Positions 9,024 through 18,174 of a DNA stretch of 64,000 nt are shown piece after piece. This DNA is from Chitinophagales bacterium (GTDB lineage: Bacteria; Bacteroidota; Bacteroidia; Chitinophagales; Chitinophagaceae). Every line of letters begins with the position of its first letter. The stretch's first letter is position 1. A model generated the notes under the pieces. It was not told where the DNA came from and did not search any database. It saw nothing but the letters and a program-made list of their open reading frames with translations. A program made the translations under genes and the position numbers. Where the stretch lies: assembly GCA_026936105.1 (NCBI GenBank), contig JAIXKI010000017.1:62001-126000 (forward strand), in the 5' to 3' direction.

Positions 9024-9059
9024 TTCCTGAAAATAATTTTACTTACAACAAACCAATCT

Positions 9060-10088
9060 TTAAAAATCGGATTTTTTTAGCACTGGTTTTTTAAGATGGC
9101 GCATGGTGGAGATCTTTCCTGAGAGATAGCCCAGGGCCAGTGCCAGAGGATAATCACTGATCCAATGTACTTCCGCATTCATCATGGCCCATGAGGTCAA
9201 ACCCATTATTGAATACCCGACAGGTTTGATCCATTTTTTCTCCGGATAGTTTTCGCTCAGCACTGTCACCGTTGCCATCATAGTGGCTAAATGGCCGGAA
9301 GGAAATGCATCATATTTGGGGGTGTTTTTCTGATATTCTTTAAACGATGGAAAAGGGCGCCATACTCCTCCATCAGCGGTGGCCATGAAAGGACTTTCTC
9401 TTCCCGATATCCTTTTCAGGATCTGGGTAGTGACTCCCATGATAATAAAGGTTTCTGCAAGATCACCTGCCGTCTGCACTGCCCGGTAATCCTTTTTAAT
9501 TTTCCCATATACCCATAGGCCGCCGGCAAGCACCATGCTCGTGCCTCCTTCACCCATCATGTAAAAAGCAGTGTTCCAGTTTTTGGGATACTTGATGATC
9601 TTGGTGCCTCCCACACTCAACACAATTCCATATTGCGTTTGATCTGTCAGGTGTATCTTGTTTGAAATACTTCTTACATTATTGATCAGCATCTGATCCA
9701 TCGGCAATAGCAGGGCCGTGGAGGCAGCAACAAGGCCTAAGCCTTTCAAATTCTTTTTCTGAAAAGGAGACTTTGCCATCTGCCACATGTCATTGGGCAG
9801 ATGGGGTACAAAATGAAAGATCCCTTTTGAACCGAAGGTCATTTCCCTGTTACGGTAACGGATAAATAGCTGATCATTCGCAGTATCAAAGCGCTTTTCA
9901 AATTTTTCGAACTGTGGTTCAGGAATGCTGTCCGCCTTTTGTGAATGTAATGCTGATGAAAAAAACAGGAAGAATAAGAGGTAAACGGTTTTGTAAAAAT
10001 ATCTTTTCCTGCTTTTTATATCCACTTTTATAAAACTGATGTCCGCAATGATCCGGCCTGAATGTTGAATAATGGGCTCTCTTTGCAT
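9060..10088 (-). CDS. PAP2-family membrane phosphatase
   Basis: 342 residues with an export/membrane segment at about 31-50 (YFYKTVYLLFFLFFSSALHS) and several further hydrophobic segments. PAP2 motifs are KRISGRESPF (225-234), FPSGH (262-266; catalytic His266) and HWISD (308-312; second His and Asp). The Ser-Arg usually found just before motif 3 is replaced (AMM at 301-303), which is unusual. The family removes phosphate from lipid phosphates such as undecaprenyl diphosphate or phosphatidic acid. Its ATG lies 6 bp after the stop of the LtaS-like gene, so the two are an operon and may act on the same lipid-linked phosphate. The N-terminus may be overcalled, since a GTG near residue 22 would leave a more typical signal. 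Confidence 0.8.
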   Translation of the reverse strand: MQREPIIQHSGRIIADISFIKVDIKSRKRYFYKTVYLLFFLFFSSALHSQKADSIPEPQFEKFEKRFDTANDQLFIRYRNREMTFGSKGIFHFVPHLPNDMWQMAKSPFQKKNLKGLGLVAASTALLLPMDQMLINNVRSISNKIHLTDQTQYGIVLSVGGTKIIKYPKNWNTAFYMMGEGGTSMVLAGGLWVYGKIKKDYRAVQTAGDLAETFIIMGVTTQILKRISGRESPFMATADGGVWRPFPSFKEYQKNTPKYDAFPSGHLATMMATVTVLSENYPEKKWIKPVGYSIMGLTSWAMMNAEVHWISDYPLALALGYLSGKISTMRHLKKPVLKKSDF

Positions 10089-10094
10089 AAAGTC

Positions 10095-12218
10095 TTATTT
10101 GTACTTGTATCCTCCTGTGTTATAGACCTTCTCTGCGAGCTGATAGTATGCGATCGCCTGCTTCAATAAAGAATCTGTTACCGGCACCGGTGATGATGAA
10201 CCCGTTGAAAAATCAGGTAAAAGTTGTTCAGCATGTTTGGGCGGTTGCAGCACAACCAGGTTTCCGTCCTTTAAATATCCCAATCCCTGGTAAGTGCTGA
10301 TGAATACTCTTTCATTGCCGGGAGGTTGCCTGAAAATATCCTGTCCGAAAAATTTACTGTCATAACTTATGTTCAGCAAACCCAGGATGGTGGGCGGCAG
10401 GTCTATTTGGGTGGATAATGTATTGATGATTGCCGGCTCGATCCTGGAAGGGCAATAAATGAAAAGGGGAATATGATAACCCGTAACCGGCAGTGAAGAT
10501 TTTCCTGCGGCATAAGCGCAATGATCCGCCACCACAATGAAGACCGTGTTATTGAACCAGGGTTTAGCTTTTGCTTCATTCAAAAATTTCCCGATAGAGT
10601 AATCCGTGTATTTCACGGCGCCCTCACGGATCTGGCGTGAAGGCGGGATGTCAATTCTTCCATCGGGATATGTGAAAGGCCGGTGGTTGCTCACGGTCAT
10701 GATCTGGGCAAAGAACGGCTTGTTGAGCTTGCTGTCTTCATCAAGTTTTTTCAAAGTGTAATTGAACATGTCTTCATCTGCCACACCCCAGATATTGGCA
10801 TAATGGATCTCATCCGATTTAAGTTCACTGCGGTCATAGACTTCGTAACCATTGTCTCTAAAAAAGGGTCCCATATTATCGAAACTACTGTAACCACCGT
10901 AAAAAAACTGAGTGGTATAACCCTGGCCTTTCAAAACATTTCCCAATGAAAACAGATCATCATTTCCCGGGCGGCGGACCAGGCTTTGACCGGGTACGGG
11001 AGGAATGGCCAATGATAAAGACTCAAGCCCACGCACCGTTCTCGTACCGCTTGCATAAAACCGGGTGAAGAATAAACTTTTGTAGGCAAGGCTGTCCAGG
11101 AACGGAGTGATGTTTTGAGTGTTGCCAAAATAATTCATGAACGAAGCGCTGAAACTTTCCACCGATATCAGCACTACATTCATCTTGTCGGGTGGTTTCG
11201 GGTAAGTCACCCTTCTTTCAATGGAAAAGCTGTCGGGATACAGAAAAGAATCGGTGGGAGATCGCTCCATGATCTCTTTCTTCACGATCTGCAAAGCTTC
11301 CTCATCGCTGATGGTCGGATAGAATTTGTCAAAATCAAGTGCATTATTGTTATAGGCTACGCCAAACTCATAAGCGCCATTACCGGCCAACTCGTTCACA
11401 AAACTGTTATCGCTGAAATTTCTCCAGTTGTTGTTTACAAAAAAGAATACAAGTACCGGGAAAACAAGGATGCCTGCTGCTATCAGGGATCTCTTTCCAA
11501 AACTCACCCCTGCATACACGGATGCTTTCAGGTATTTACGGATCAGCAGCCAGATCAGAAAAGAAGCGATGGCAACGATAAGTACGATCCATGCAACAGG
11601 GTATGACTGGCGGATATTGCCTGCCACTTCACGGGTGTAGATCAGGTAATCCACCGCAATGAAATTATAACGGGTGCCGAATTCCTGCCAGAAAAAAAAT
11701 TCACTTACCGCATTGAAGAGCAATAAAAAGATCTGCACATAAAAAAACAACTGTAGGCCATTGCTTCGCCAGGCCAGCCTGTATCTTGTATTTTTAAAGA
11801 CCAGCCACAGGTACTGTAGAAATAAAATTGAAAACAACCCTCCTGCTATCACTGGTAGCCATTTGTTCAACTCTTTAGGCACCAGGTTGAAAAAGATGAT
11901 GCCGGTAAGCAGCACAACAAAAAAAGTTATGACCACATAATTCAGAGGCTTTCTGTAAACCCGGTCGTTGCTCAGCCAGCACCACAATGCCAGCGGTATG
12001 ATGAGGTAAGCGGCAAAACACAGATCGTAGAACAATCCTATGCCATAAATACCGATGATATTGGTCAACGAAAAATCAATATCCGGGAAAGAATAAAAAA
12101 GAAGGACCGTACGGGTAATAAAACTGATGGCAACCACCAATACCACCGCCAACCAGACCGGGTTGAATCTTTTCATGCTTTCTTCCCTGAAAGTTTTCAT
12201 CGGGAGCAAAAATATCAT
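10095..12218 (-). CDS. LTA-synthase-family membrane sulfatase/phosphotransferase
   Basis: 707 residues. Five or so transmembrane helices occupy about 1-235, followed by an extracytoplasmic alkaline-phosphatase-fold domain with VVLISVESFSASFMNYFG (metal-ligand Glu), ASGTRTVRGLESLSL (nucleophile Thr), FIVVADHCAYA and GYHIPLFIYCP. These are the motifs of LtaS/OpgB-type phosphoglycerol or phosphoethanolamine transferases. In a Gram-negative host the acceptor is probably a periplasmic glycan or lipid rather than lipoteichoic acid. It is the first gene of an operon with the PAP2 phosphatase, which could dephosphorylate its lipid by-product (inference). Starts at 12218, 12200 (MKTFREES) and 12176 (MKRFNP) are all possible. 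Confidence 0.85.
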   Translation of the reverse strand: MIFLLPMKTFREESMKRFNPVWLAVVLVVAISFITRTVLLFYSFPDIDFSLTNIIGIYGIGLFYDLCFAAYLIIPLALWCWLSNDRVYRKPLNYVVITFFVVLLTGIIFFNLVPKELNKWLPVIAGGLFSILFLQYLWLVFKNTRYRLAWRSNGLQLFFYVQIFLLLFNAVSEFFFWQEFGTRYNFIAVDYLIYTREVAGNIRQSYPVAWIVLIVAIASFLIWLLIRKYLKASVYAGVSFGKRSLIAAGILVFPVLVFFFVNNNWRNFSDNSFVNELAGNGAYEFGVAYNNNALDFDKFYPTISDEEALQIVKKEIMERSPTDSFLYPDSFSIERRVTYPKPPDKMNVVLISVESFSASFMNYFGNTQNITPFLDSLAYKSLFFTRFYASGTRTVRGLESLSLAIPPVPGQSLVRRPGNDDLFSLGNVLKGQGYTTQFFYGGYSSFDNMGPFFRDNGYEVYDRSELKSDEIHYANIWGVADEDMFNYTLKKLDEDSKLNKPFFAQIMTVSNHRPFTYPDGRIDIPPSRQIREGAVKYTDYSIGKFLNEAKAKPWFNNTVFIVVADHCAYAAGKSSLPVTGYHIPLFIYCPSRIEPAIINTLSTQIDLPPTILGLLNISYDSKFFGQDIFRQPPGNERVFISTYQGLGYLKDGNLVVLQPPKHAEQLLPDFSTGSSSPVPVTDSLLKQAIAYYQLAEKVYNTGGYKYK

Positions 12219-12400
12219 TTAAGTTCAAACAGGGCTAATTTGAATTTGTTAAGACCGCAATGGAATAAGGATCATGTAGCCTGTTGACTTTAAACAGATC
12301 CTGTTATTCAAAATTTCAGGAAATTTGAAATTCTGATTAAACCGTTTTTTGACCGTAGTAGCATTTTAATCCTTACCTTTTCAAAATACAATTCTCATGC

Positions 12401-12913
12401 ATGCCCGATATTTTCAATCCATATAAAGTCTTGGAATATATTCCGGGAAAGAGTATTGAGCTGGGGCTCTCTTCCTGGCGGAGAAAATTCTATTTTATTT
12501 TCTTCCGCATTTTTCCTGTTGCTCTTATCATATTCATGACCAGTGTTTATTTGCTGGAACAAAAAGCCGTGCCTGTATTACTCGTCCTGGCTTCGCTGAT
12601 GAGTGTGTTGGCCATTGTTCTTTTTTTGAGAAAATATACTTTCAAAACCATTATTTCCGGAACAGGTGTTGAACTGCATCGTAAAGCTGTGAGCGGTGAA
12701 GAACAGATTATCATCAACAAATCCGAGATCGAAAAAATTCAATGTAAAATGCGTCATGGAAAAGGAGGAGGAGCCTTCTTTTTTATAAGGACGGTGGATA
12801 AAAGAAAGATCAGCATTCTCACTATCCCTGTCATTAATATGAAAGAAAAGAATATCCATCTTATAAAAGATGAGTTGAAAAACATCCTTGGGACCGATAT
12901 CCAGATGATCTGA
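12401..12913 (+). CDS. Small membrane protein with PH-like domain
   Basis: 170 residues. Two adjacent transmembrane helices (about 25-48, FYFIFFRIFPVALIIFMTSVYL; and 54-75, VLLVLASLMSVLAIVLFL) are followed by a cytoplasmic beta-rich domain with a final helix, the layout of bacterial PH-like (bPH) membrane proteins. I recognise no specific family or function. A weak -7-like TACCTTTT precedes the ATG. It stands alone between the divergent LtaS-like gene and the sulfoxide-reductase gene. Confidence 0.6.
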   Translation: MPDIFNPYKVLEYIPGKSIELGLSSWRRKFYFIFFRIFPVALIIFMTSVYLLEQKAVPVLLVLASLMSVLAIVLFLRKYTFKTIISGTGVELHRKAVSGEEQIIINKSEIEKIQCKMRHGKGGGAFFFIRTVDKRKISILTIPVINMKEKNIHLIKDELKNILGTDIQMI

Positions 12914-13091
12914 AGGAGATCCGGTTCCGGTCATCCATTCCTTCCATATTGTTTTTAAAGCTCATCACATTACATCAAAAGGATAAAATCATCGTTCAGC
13001 ATACCCTGAAATAATGAACACCTCAAATATTACAATCATTAATTCAATTCTAAAATTGCCATAGCTGAAAAATGAAATCCCTGTTCAGCAT

Positions 13092-13099
13092 TACCTTTG
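13092..13099 (+). promoter_or_regulatory. -7 element TACCTTTG abutting the fRMsr start
   Basis: Exact TAnnTTTG match ending only 4 nt before the ATG at 13104 (TTTG-CCTC-ATG). Transcription would then begin at or next to the start codon, giving a leaderless mRNA. The same layout occurs at purK. Confidence 0.6.
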
Positions 13100-13103
13100 C
13101 CTC

Positions 13104-13577
13104 ATGGCAGAAGATCTAACCATCATTACCGGAACAAAGGCCGAGCAATATGAATCATTGATACCGCAGATCAAAGGTTTGCTGCAGGGAGAAACTGACC
13201 TTATCGCCAACCTTGCCAACATTACCGGTGCATTGAAAGAACAATTCAACTGGCTGTGGGTGGGCTTTTATCTTGTAAAAAAAGATGAACTGGTGCTCGG
13301 TCCCTTCCAGGGGCCGGTGGCCTGCACCCGCATTAAAAAAGGAAGAGGTGTTTGCGGCAGCAGCTGGGAAAAAGAAGAAACTCTGATTGTGCCGGATGTG
13401 AACATGTTTCCCGGGCATATTGCCTGCAACAGCACTTCAAAGTCAGAAATAGTTGTGCCGGTGATCCGGAACTATGTAGTGGTTGGCGTGCTGGATGTGG
13501 ATAGCTCTGAGACGGACCAATTCGATGCCACCGATCAACGATACCTGGAAGAAATTGTGAACCTTATTCCTTTTTGA
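13104..13577 (+). CDS. msrC: GAF-domain free methionine-(R)-sulfoxide reductase
   Basis: 157 residues, essentially one GAF domain, with NWLWVGFYLV, LVLGPFQGPVACTRIKKGRGVCGSSW and FPGHIACNSTSKSEIVVPV. Cysteines 74, 84 and 108 have the same 10/24 spacing as the three redox cysteines of E. coli fRMsr (84/94/118), so the enzyme is likely active in reducing free Met-R-sulfoxide via thioredoxin. It begins a three-gene run with acylphosphatase (3 bp gap) and a DUF1080 protein. The promoter -7 box abuts the ATG, suggesting a leaderless transcript. Confidence 0.88.
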   Translation: MAEDLTIITGTKAEQYESLIPQIKGLLQGETDLIANLANITGALKEQFNWLWVGFYLVKKDELVLGPFQGPVACTRIKKGRGVCGSSWEKEETLIVPDVNMFPGHIACNSTSKSEIVVPVIRNYVVVGVLDVDSSETDQFDATDQRYLEEIVNLIPF

Positions 13578-13580
13578 AAA

Positions 13581-13856
13581 ATGCAGCAAAGCATCTCCAT
13601 CATCGTTACCGGAAAAGTGCAGGGAGTGTTTTACCGTCAGAGCACAAAAGAAACTGCGCTGCGTTTAAATATAACCGGCGAAGTGAAAAACATGAGTGAC
13701 GGCTCTGTTCACATTCTGGCCACCGGGGAAAAAGAACAATTGGAAAAACTGATCAACTGGTGCAGGCAGGGACCGCCCAAAGCAATGGTTGCTGATGTAC
13801 AGTTTAAGAACTTACCTTTACAAAAGTTTACTCATTTCAATATTGTAAGATTTTAA
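13581..13856 (+). CDS. acyP: Acylphosphatase
   Basis: 91 residues, the usual family length. The phosphate-binding loop GKVQGVFYRQ (11-20, catalytic Arg19) and Asn37 in VKNMSDGSVHI are both present, as are the C-terminal strand residues. It hydrolyses acyl phosphates such as acetyl phosphate or 1,3-bisphosphoglycerate in the cytosol. It follows the fRMsr gene by 3 bp and precedes the DUF1080 gene by 10 bp, so all three probably share one transcript. No functional link among the three is obvious. Confidence 0.92.
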   Translation: MQQSISIIVTGKVQGVFYRQSTKETALRLNITGEVKNMSDGSVHILATGEKEQLEKLINWCRQGPPKAMVADVQFKNLPLQKFTHFNIVRF

Positions 13857-13866
13857 AATCGCTTGC

Positions 13867-14625
13867 ATGAAAAGAATCTTTTTCCTGGCCGTACTGTTAT
13901 CTTCCCAACAGATCTTTGCGCAGGGTGATCCTAAAGCAACAGAAGTGTGGAGCCCTGTTCCCAGAGTGGTGACTCCCGGTGATCATTTTGCCGATGCCCC
14001 TTCTGATGCCATCATTTTGTTTAACGGGAAAAATCTTGATGAATGGTCTTCTGTACGTGACTCCACCCGGGAAGCCGGATGGAAAGTTGCCGGTGGCATC
14101 ATGACGGTTGACAAAACAAAAGGAAACATCCGCACCAAAAGGAATTTCATGGATTACCAGTTGCATCTTGAGTATAGGATACCCAAAAATATTACGGGCA
14201 CCGGACAGGCAAGAGGAAACAGTGGCGTATTCCTTGCTTCCACAGGCCAGGGCGATGCAGGTTATGAAATTCAGATCCTCGACAGCTACAATAATGAAAC
14301 ATACGTGAACGGCCAGGCAGCCAGTGTGTATAAACAATATCCGCCGCTGGTGAATGCATGTAAAAGACCCGGCGAGTGGCAGACTTACGATATCGTATGG
14401 ACCGCACCACGTTTCAATGAGGATAAAAGCCTGAAAAGCCCGGCACGGGTCACCGTCTTTCAAAACGGAGTGCTGGTGCAAAACAATGTGGAGCTTAAGG
14501 GCCCTACCCTGTACATCGGAACACCGAAGTATACGGCACATGGGGCATCACCGATAAAACTGCAGGCGCATGGCGATGACAGCGCACCGATCAGCTTCAG
14601 GAATATATGGGTGAGGGAGCTTTAA
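13867..14625 (+). CDS. Secreted DUF1080 (3-keto-disaccharide hydrolase-like) protein
   Basis: 252 residues with a signal peptide (MKRIFFLAVLLSSQQIFA). The rest is one DUF1080 jelly-roll domain: DAIILFNGKNLDEWSS near the start, then FMDYQLHLEYRIP, GNSGVFLA, YEIQILDSYNN, WQTYDIVWTAPRF and PISFRNIWVREL at the end. These are the standard landmarks of the family. Some members act on 3-keto-glycosides, while others only bind sugars. Likely periplasmic or surface-located. It is the last gene of the run that starts with the sulfoxide reductase. Confidence 0.85.
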   Translation: MKRIFFLAVLLSSQQIFAQGDPKATEVWSPVPRVVTPGDHFADAPSDAIILFNGKNLDEWSSVRDSTREAGWKVAGGIMTVDKTKGNIRTKRNFMDYQLHLEYRIPKNITGTGQARGNSGVFLASTGQGDAGYEIQILDSYNNETYVNGQAASVYKQYPPLVNACKRPGEWQTYDIVWTAPRFNEDKSLKSPARVTVFQNGVLVQNNVELKGPTLYIGTPKYTAHGASPIKLQAHGDDSAPISFRNIWVREL

Positions 14626-14711
14626 CTCATTTCAAATTCACAAATGACACTGACGAGGCTCATCCTGATCAACAGATACAATGCATACATTTATTGTTGA
14701 TTTGAAAACCC

Positions 14712-15542
14712 ATGAAGATAAAGAAGCCGATGTTGATCATTCTCATCATTATTGGATCAGTCATTGTGTTGTTCTTTGCAGGAAGAACATACAATGCCGT
14801 TCAATTCAGCCATGAGGTGAAAACCCTGTTTTCACAATCAGGACAGGTTTCCGGCAAAAAATTCAGCTACACACAGATTCAAAGCTTACCGGACCCGGTT
14901 CAACGGTATTTCCGTTTTGCCCTGAAAGAAGGCAGCCCCTACATCAGCTATGCAAGATTGAGACATGGAGGTCAATTCAAAACCGGCCCTTCGAAAGAGT
15001 GGGTGGATATAAAAGGAGAACAATATTTTACCACACAGATCCCGGGTTTTATCTGGAAAGGTTCAACGGCTATGTTCACTGCAAGGGACATGTATCTTTC
15101 CAACAGGGGCAAGCTGACCGTTTCTTTATTCTCGCTTTTCAGGATAGCCGGCGGCCAGGGAGAAAAATATGATCAGGGAGAATTGCTCCGCTGGCTGGCA
15201 GAAAGTGTATGGTTCCCGACCAACCTGCTGCCCGGAGATAACCTACATTGGATGCCGGTTGACAGTACAAGTGCTCAACTCAATTTCACCTATAATAATA
15301 TTTCTCTCTCTTATCTGGTTTCCTTTGATACTTCCGGAGCAATCACAGAATTCAAAACAAAACGGTACATGAATGAAAATGATTTGGAGACCTGGGTTGG
15401 AAAAGTTTCCGATTACAAAGAAAAAGAGGGAATGATGATCCCTTTTGCCATTGAGGCATTATACCAACTAAAGGACGGTGATTACAGTTATGCAAAATTT
15501 CATGTCAATGAAATAGAGTATAATGTTCCTGAAAAGTATTGA
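14712..15542 (+). CDS. Membrane-anchored protein of uncharacterised family (DUF6544-like)
   Basis: 276 residues. An N-terminal transmembrane anchor (MKIKKPMLIILIIIGSVIVLFFAG) precedes an extracytoplasmic domain containing LPDPVQRYFRFAL, LRHGGQFKTG, FTARDMYLSNRGKLTVSLFSLFRIA and LLRWLAESVWFPTNLLPGDNLHWMPV. The conserved PDPVQRYF and ESVWFPTALLP-like segments suggest the DUF6544 family, which is of unknown function. No catalytic motif can be named. The gene appears monocistronic between the DUF1080 gene and aspartate kinase. Confidence 0.6.
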   Translation: MKIKKPMLIILIIIGSVIVLFFAGRTYNAVQFSHEVKTLFSQSGQVSGKKFSYTQIQSLPDPVQRYFRFALKEGSPYISYARLRHGGQFKTGPSKEWVDIKGEQYFTTQIPGFIWKGSTAMFTARDMYLSNRGKLTVSLFSLFRIAGGQGEKYDQGELLRWLAESVWFPTNLLPGDNLHWMPVDSTSAQLNFTYNNISLSYLVSFDTSGAITEFKTKRYMNENDLETWVGKVSDYKEKEGMMIPFAIEALYQLKDGDYSYAKFHVNEIEYNVPEKY

Positions 15543-15664
15543 ACAAGTCAAAGATATGAGAGGAGATTTTTAATATTTTTTCCGGTAAAATATTCTTACC
15601 GGATAAACACATCATCCTTGCTTACCTTTACCGCTTTCATTTGATCATTAAAATCTCCTTATGA

Positions 15665-16933
15665 ATGAAAGTTTTCAAATTCGGCGGAGCCTCCGTTAAC
15701 AGTATTGAACGAATTCAAAATCTTGCCTCCATTTTAAAAGAGTTTCCCGGGGAAAAGATCATGGCGGTGATTTCTGCAATGGGCAAAACCACCAATGCGT
15801 TGGAAAAAGTTGTGGAAGCATTTTATAACGGAAACAGGGATCTGGCTTTTCAGCTACTGCAACAAATAAAACATCAGCACGCCGGTGTGGCAAAGGAACT
15901 ATTATCCATAAATTATATTTCCTGCGAAGCAAAACTTATCGAACTGTTTGCAAAAGCAGAATCGCTCATAAATGAAAAGGCGGTGCGCAGCTTCGATCAC
16001 TATTACGATCAGATCGTTTGCATCGGGGAGCTTCTCTCCACTTCCATCATCAGCGCTTATCTGCAGGAGGCAGGCATCCCCAATCATTGGGTGGATGTGA
16101 GAGAATTTTTTTTGACAGACAATAATTTCCGGGATGCCAATATTGACTGGAACACTTCTCAATCAAGAGTGAAGGAGAATATTGTCCCTTTATTTCAAAA
16201 CTCAGATATCGTTCTCACACAGGGGTTCATCGGCGCAACAAAAGAGAAGGAAAGCACTACATTGGGAAGAGAAGGAAGTGATTATACGGCAGCCGTATTT
16301 GCCAACATGCTGGATGCAGAACAGGTTTTCATCTGGAAAGATGTGGAAGCAGTGATGAATGCCGATCCCAAACAATTTCCCGATGCCAGGCCGATCTCAG
16401 AACTGAACTATAATGAAGTGATTGAAATGGCATACTATGGTGCGCAGGTTATTCATCCCAAGACCATCAAACCTCTGCAGAACAAAAATATTCCGCTGCA
16501 TGTAAAATGTTTTCTGAAACCGGAATTACCGGGAACGTTCATCCACAATCGTTCATTGAATACATTGCCGGCGATCATTGTCTTGAAGGAAAAACAACTG
16601 ATGTTGCAGTTCAGCACAAAAGATTTTTCATTCATCGGGGAACACAACCTGATCATGTTATACCGGATCTTTGAGCAGTTGAAGATAAGGCCCAATCTTA
16701 CCCAGAATGCGGCCATCAGTTTTACGGCTGTGCTGGACGACCGTCCTGATAAAATTGAATCCCTGGTGAATGAAGCTTCAGTCTTTTTTGATGTACAGGC
16801 TATGAAAGGATTATCCCTTTTGACCATCCGCCATTACAATGACAAACTGTTTGAAAAACTTACTGAAGGTAAAAATATTTTATTGCACCAGCAAACACCG
16901 GTAACGGTGCAGGTGTTGATGAGTGAGGGTTGA
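15665..16933 (+). CDS. Aspartate kinase
   Basis: 422 residues of the amino-acid-kinase family. The N-terminal KFGGASV and the later GREGSDYTAAVFANMLDAEQVFIWKDVEAVMNADP (phosphoacceptor and nucleotide sites) are diagnostic. The C-terminal part (about 300-422) is ACT-like but diverged, so feedback control may be weak or altered. It phosphorylates L-aspartate, the first step to lysine, threonine and methionine. The methionine branch genes lie some 25 kb away under a SAM riboswitch. Start at 15665 (MKVFKFGG) fits the family; an overlapping ATG 4 bp upstream is out of frame. Its stop is directly adjacent to the convergent L,D-transpeptidase stop. Confidence 0.92.
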   Translation: MKVFKFGGASVNSIERIQNLASILKEFPGEKIMAVISAMGKTTNALEKVVEAFYNGNRDLAFQLLQQIKHQHAGVAKELLSINYISCEAKLIELFAKAESLINEKAVRSFDHYYDQIVCIGELLSTSIISAYLQEAGIPNHWVDVREFFLTDNNFRDANIDWNTSQSRVKENIVPLFQNSDIVLTQGFIGATKEKESTTLGREGSDYTAAVFANMLDAEQVFIWKDVEAVMNADPKQFPDARPISELNYNEVIEMAYYGAQVIHPKTIKPLQNKNIPLHVKCFLKPELPGTFIHNRSLNTLPAIIVLKEKQLMLQFSTKDFSFIGEHNLIMLYRIFEQLKIRPNLTQNAAISFTAVLDDRPDKIESLVNEASVFFDVQAMKGLSLLTIRHYNDKLFEKLTEGKNILLHQQTPVTVQVLMSEG

Positions 16934-18127
16934 TCAGCGTGCTTCCACTGTGACGGTCTGCATCATCTTCTTTGCCACAGGTTTGTTATTCAGTATGGCA
17001 GGTTTCCAGTTAGGCATTTTCTCCATGCGGGTGATCAGCTCTTCACTGAACTCTTCATCTTTCATGCCGCGTACCACCTGAAAATTCACCGGCACTCCGT
17101 CTTTGTCCACAATGAACTCCACCAGCACATAAGCTTTGCTCACCCCTCTCGGTAAAAAATCAACCATTCCTTTTCCTAACGTATCGAGATAATGAGAAAA
17201 AGCATCAGCGCCACCGGGAAACTGGGGCCACTGCAAAACTGAATTGGCAACATCTTCCACCTTTCTGATACGGTGTTGCGGAGGAGTTTTGATCTTGACA
17301 GGCGCTTCTTTTATCAAAACAGACTTCATAGCCGGAGCGTTGTTCACCACATAATCACCATTGTCATCAATGAGAATCACCGGCAACTGTTTGTATTTTT
17401 CAAAATAATCAAAAGCGCCTTCCAGCCTGCCTGCAAATTTTTTCAGGGAAGGATCATCTTTGGCAAGATTGTTCAGATAGTCCACACTTTTAGGGACATC
17501 ATAACGTATCGGGAATATATGCACCGGAATAAAATCCTGTCCCAGGTCTTTGGCATGTGCCGCCAGGATATAGATCTCATCAATTTGTTTGTCGGTCATA
17601 GGTATGCAGCCCACCGTAACACAACTGCCGTGAATATAGATATCGCTGCCCGGCATCAATGAATCACTGAGGATCTTATCAGATGCATTGGGGTAATTCA
17701 GTCCCAATGATAAATAATATGTGCTCCTGGGATTAAACTCATTGATGTAATAAAAACCTTCAGGCACCTGGTAATCGCCTTCCATCCTCTTGGGCCCTAA
17801 TGTTCCGGCCAAAGCACAGATCTTATAAGTTTTAAATAAACGGAATGGTTCTTTAATATCATTCCTGACCCATACTTCCAACTGGCTGTCATATTTGAAG
17901 GAGCGGATGTAAATATATTTTGCGGGCCATTTCAGGTCCTTTGCCGCAAACTGTTTTTGTAAAGTGTCTTCTTTTTTTTGCCAGGCTTCATTGACACGTG
18001 GAAAAGTCTTCTGAAAATCAAAAAAAGAAGAGTAAGAAGTCCCACCTTTTTGCAACATGGGTTGTGCCGCTACGGTCACATTCAATCCCAGACAAAGCGC
18101 CAGAGCCAAAAGAAGGTTTTTCATCAC
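16934..18127 (-). CDS. YkuD/YafK-type L,D-transpeptidase with TonB-like C-terminal domain
   Basis: 397 residues with a signal peptide (MMKNLLLALALCLGLNVTVA). Residues about 70-205 form an L,D-transpeptidase domain with the catalytic motif HGSCVTVGCIPMTD (His166, Cys174). Residues about 300-397 look like a TonB C-terminal domain (QFPGGADAFSHYLD, AYVLVEFIVDKDGVPVNFQVVRG, FSEELITRMEKMPNWKPA). The enzyme part would cross-link peptidoglycan or attach proteins to it. The TonB-like part may serve as a periplasmic docking domain. The combination is less common than either domain alone. The gene is transcribed alone, and a perfect GCAGAA-ATA-TTCTGC repeat lies 33 bp before its start. Confidence 0.82.
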   Translation of the reverse strand: MMKNLLLALALCLGLNVTVAAQPMLQKGGTSYSSFFDFQKTFPRVNEAWQKKEDTLQKQFAAKDLKWPAKYIYIRSFKYDSQLEVWVRNDIKEPFRLFKTYKICALAGTLGPKRMEGDYQVPEGFYYINEFNPRSTYYLSLGLNYPNASDKILSDSLMPGSDIYIHGSCVTVGCIPMTDKQIDEIYILAAHAKDLGQDFIPVHIFPIRYDVPKSVDYLNNLAKDDPSLKKFAGRLEGAFDYFEKYKQLPVILIDDNGDYVVNNAPAMKSVLIKEAPVKIKTPPQHRIRKVEDVANSVLQWPQFPGGADAFSHYLDTLGKGMVDFLPRGVSKAYVLVEFIVDKDGVPVNFQVVRGMKDEEFSEELITRMEKMPNWKPAILNNKPVAKKMMQTVTVEAR

Positions 18128-18159
18128 AATTGTTTATCTCACCATTAACGAATAGAAAA

Positions 18160-18174
18160 GCAGAAATATTCTGC
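18160..18174. repeat. Inverted repeat GCAGAA-ATA-TTCTGC
   Basis: Perfect 6-bp arms with a 3-nt centre, 33 bp upstream of the L,D-transpeptidase start. It is an operator-like position, with no regulator identified. Confidence 0.3.

Noticed and set aside
16931-16936. Zero-gap convergent stops of aspartate kinase and the L,D-transpeptidase
   Set aside because: Striking, but tight convergent gene ends are common in compact genomes. There is no sign of shared function.
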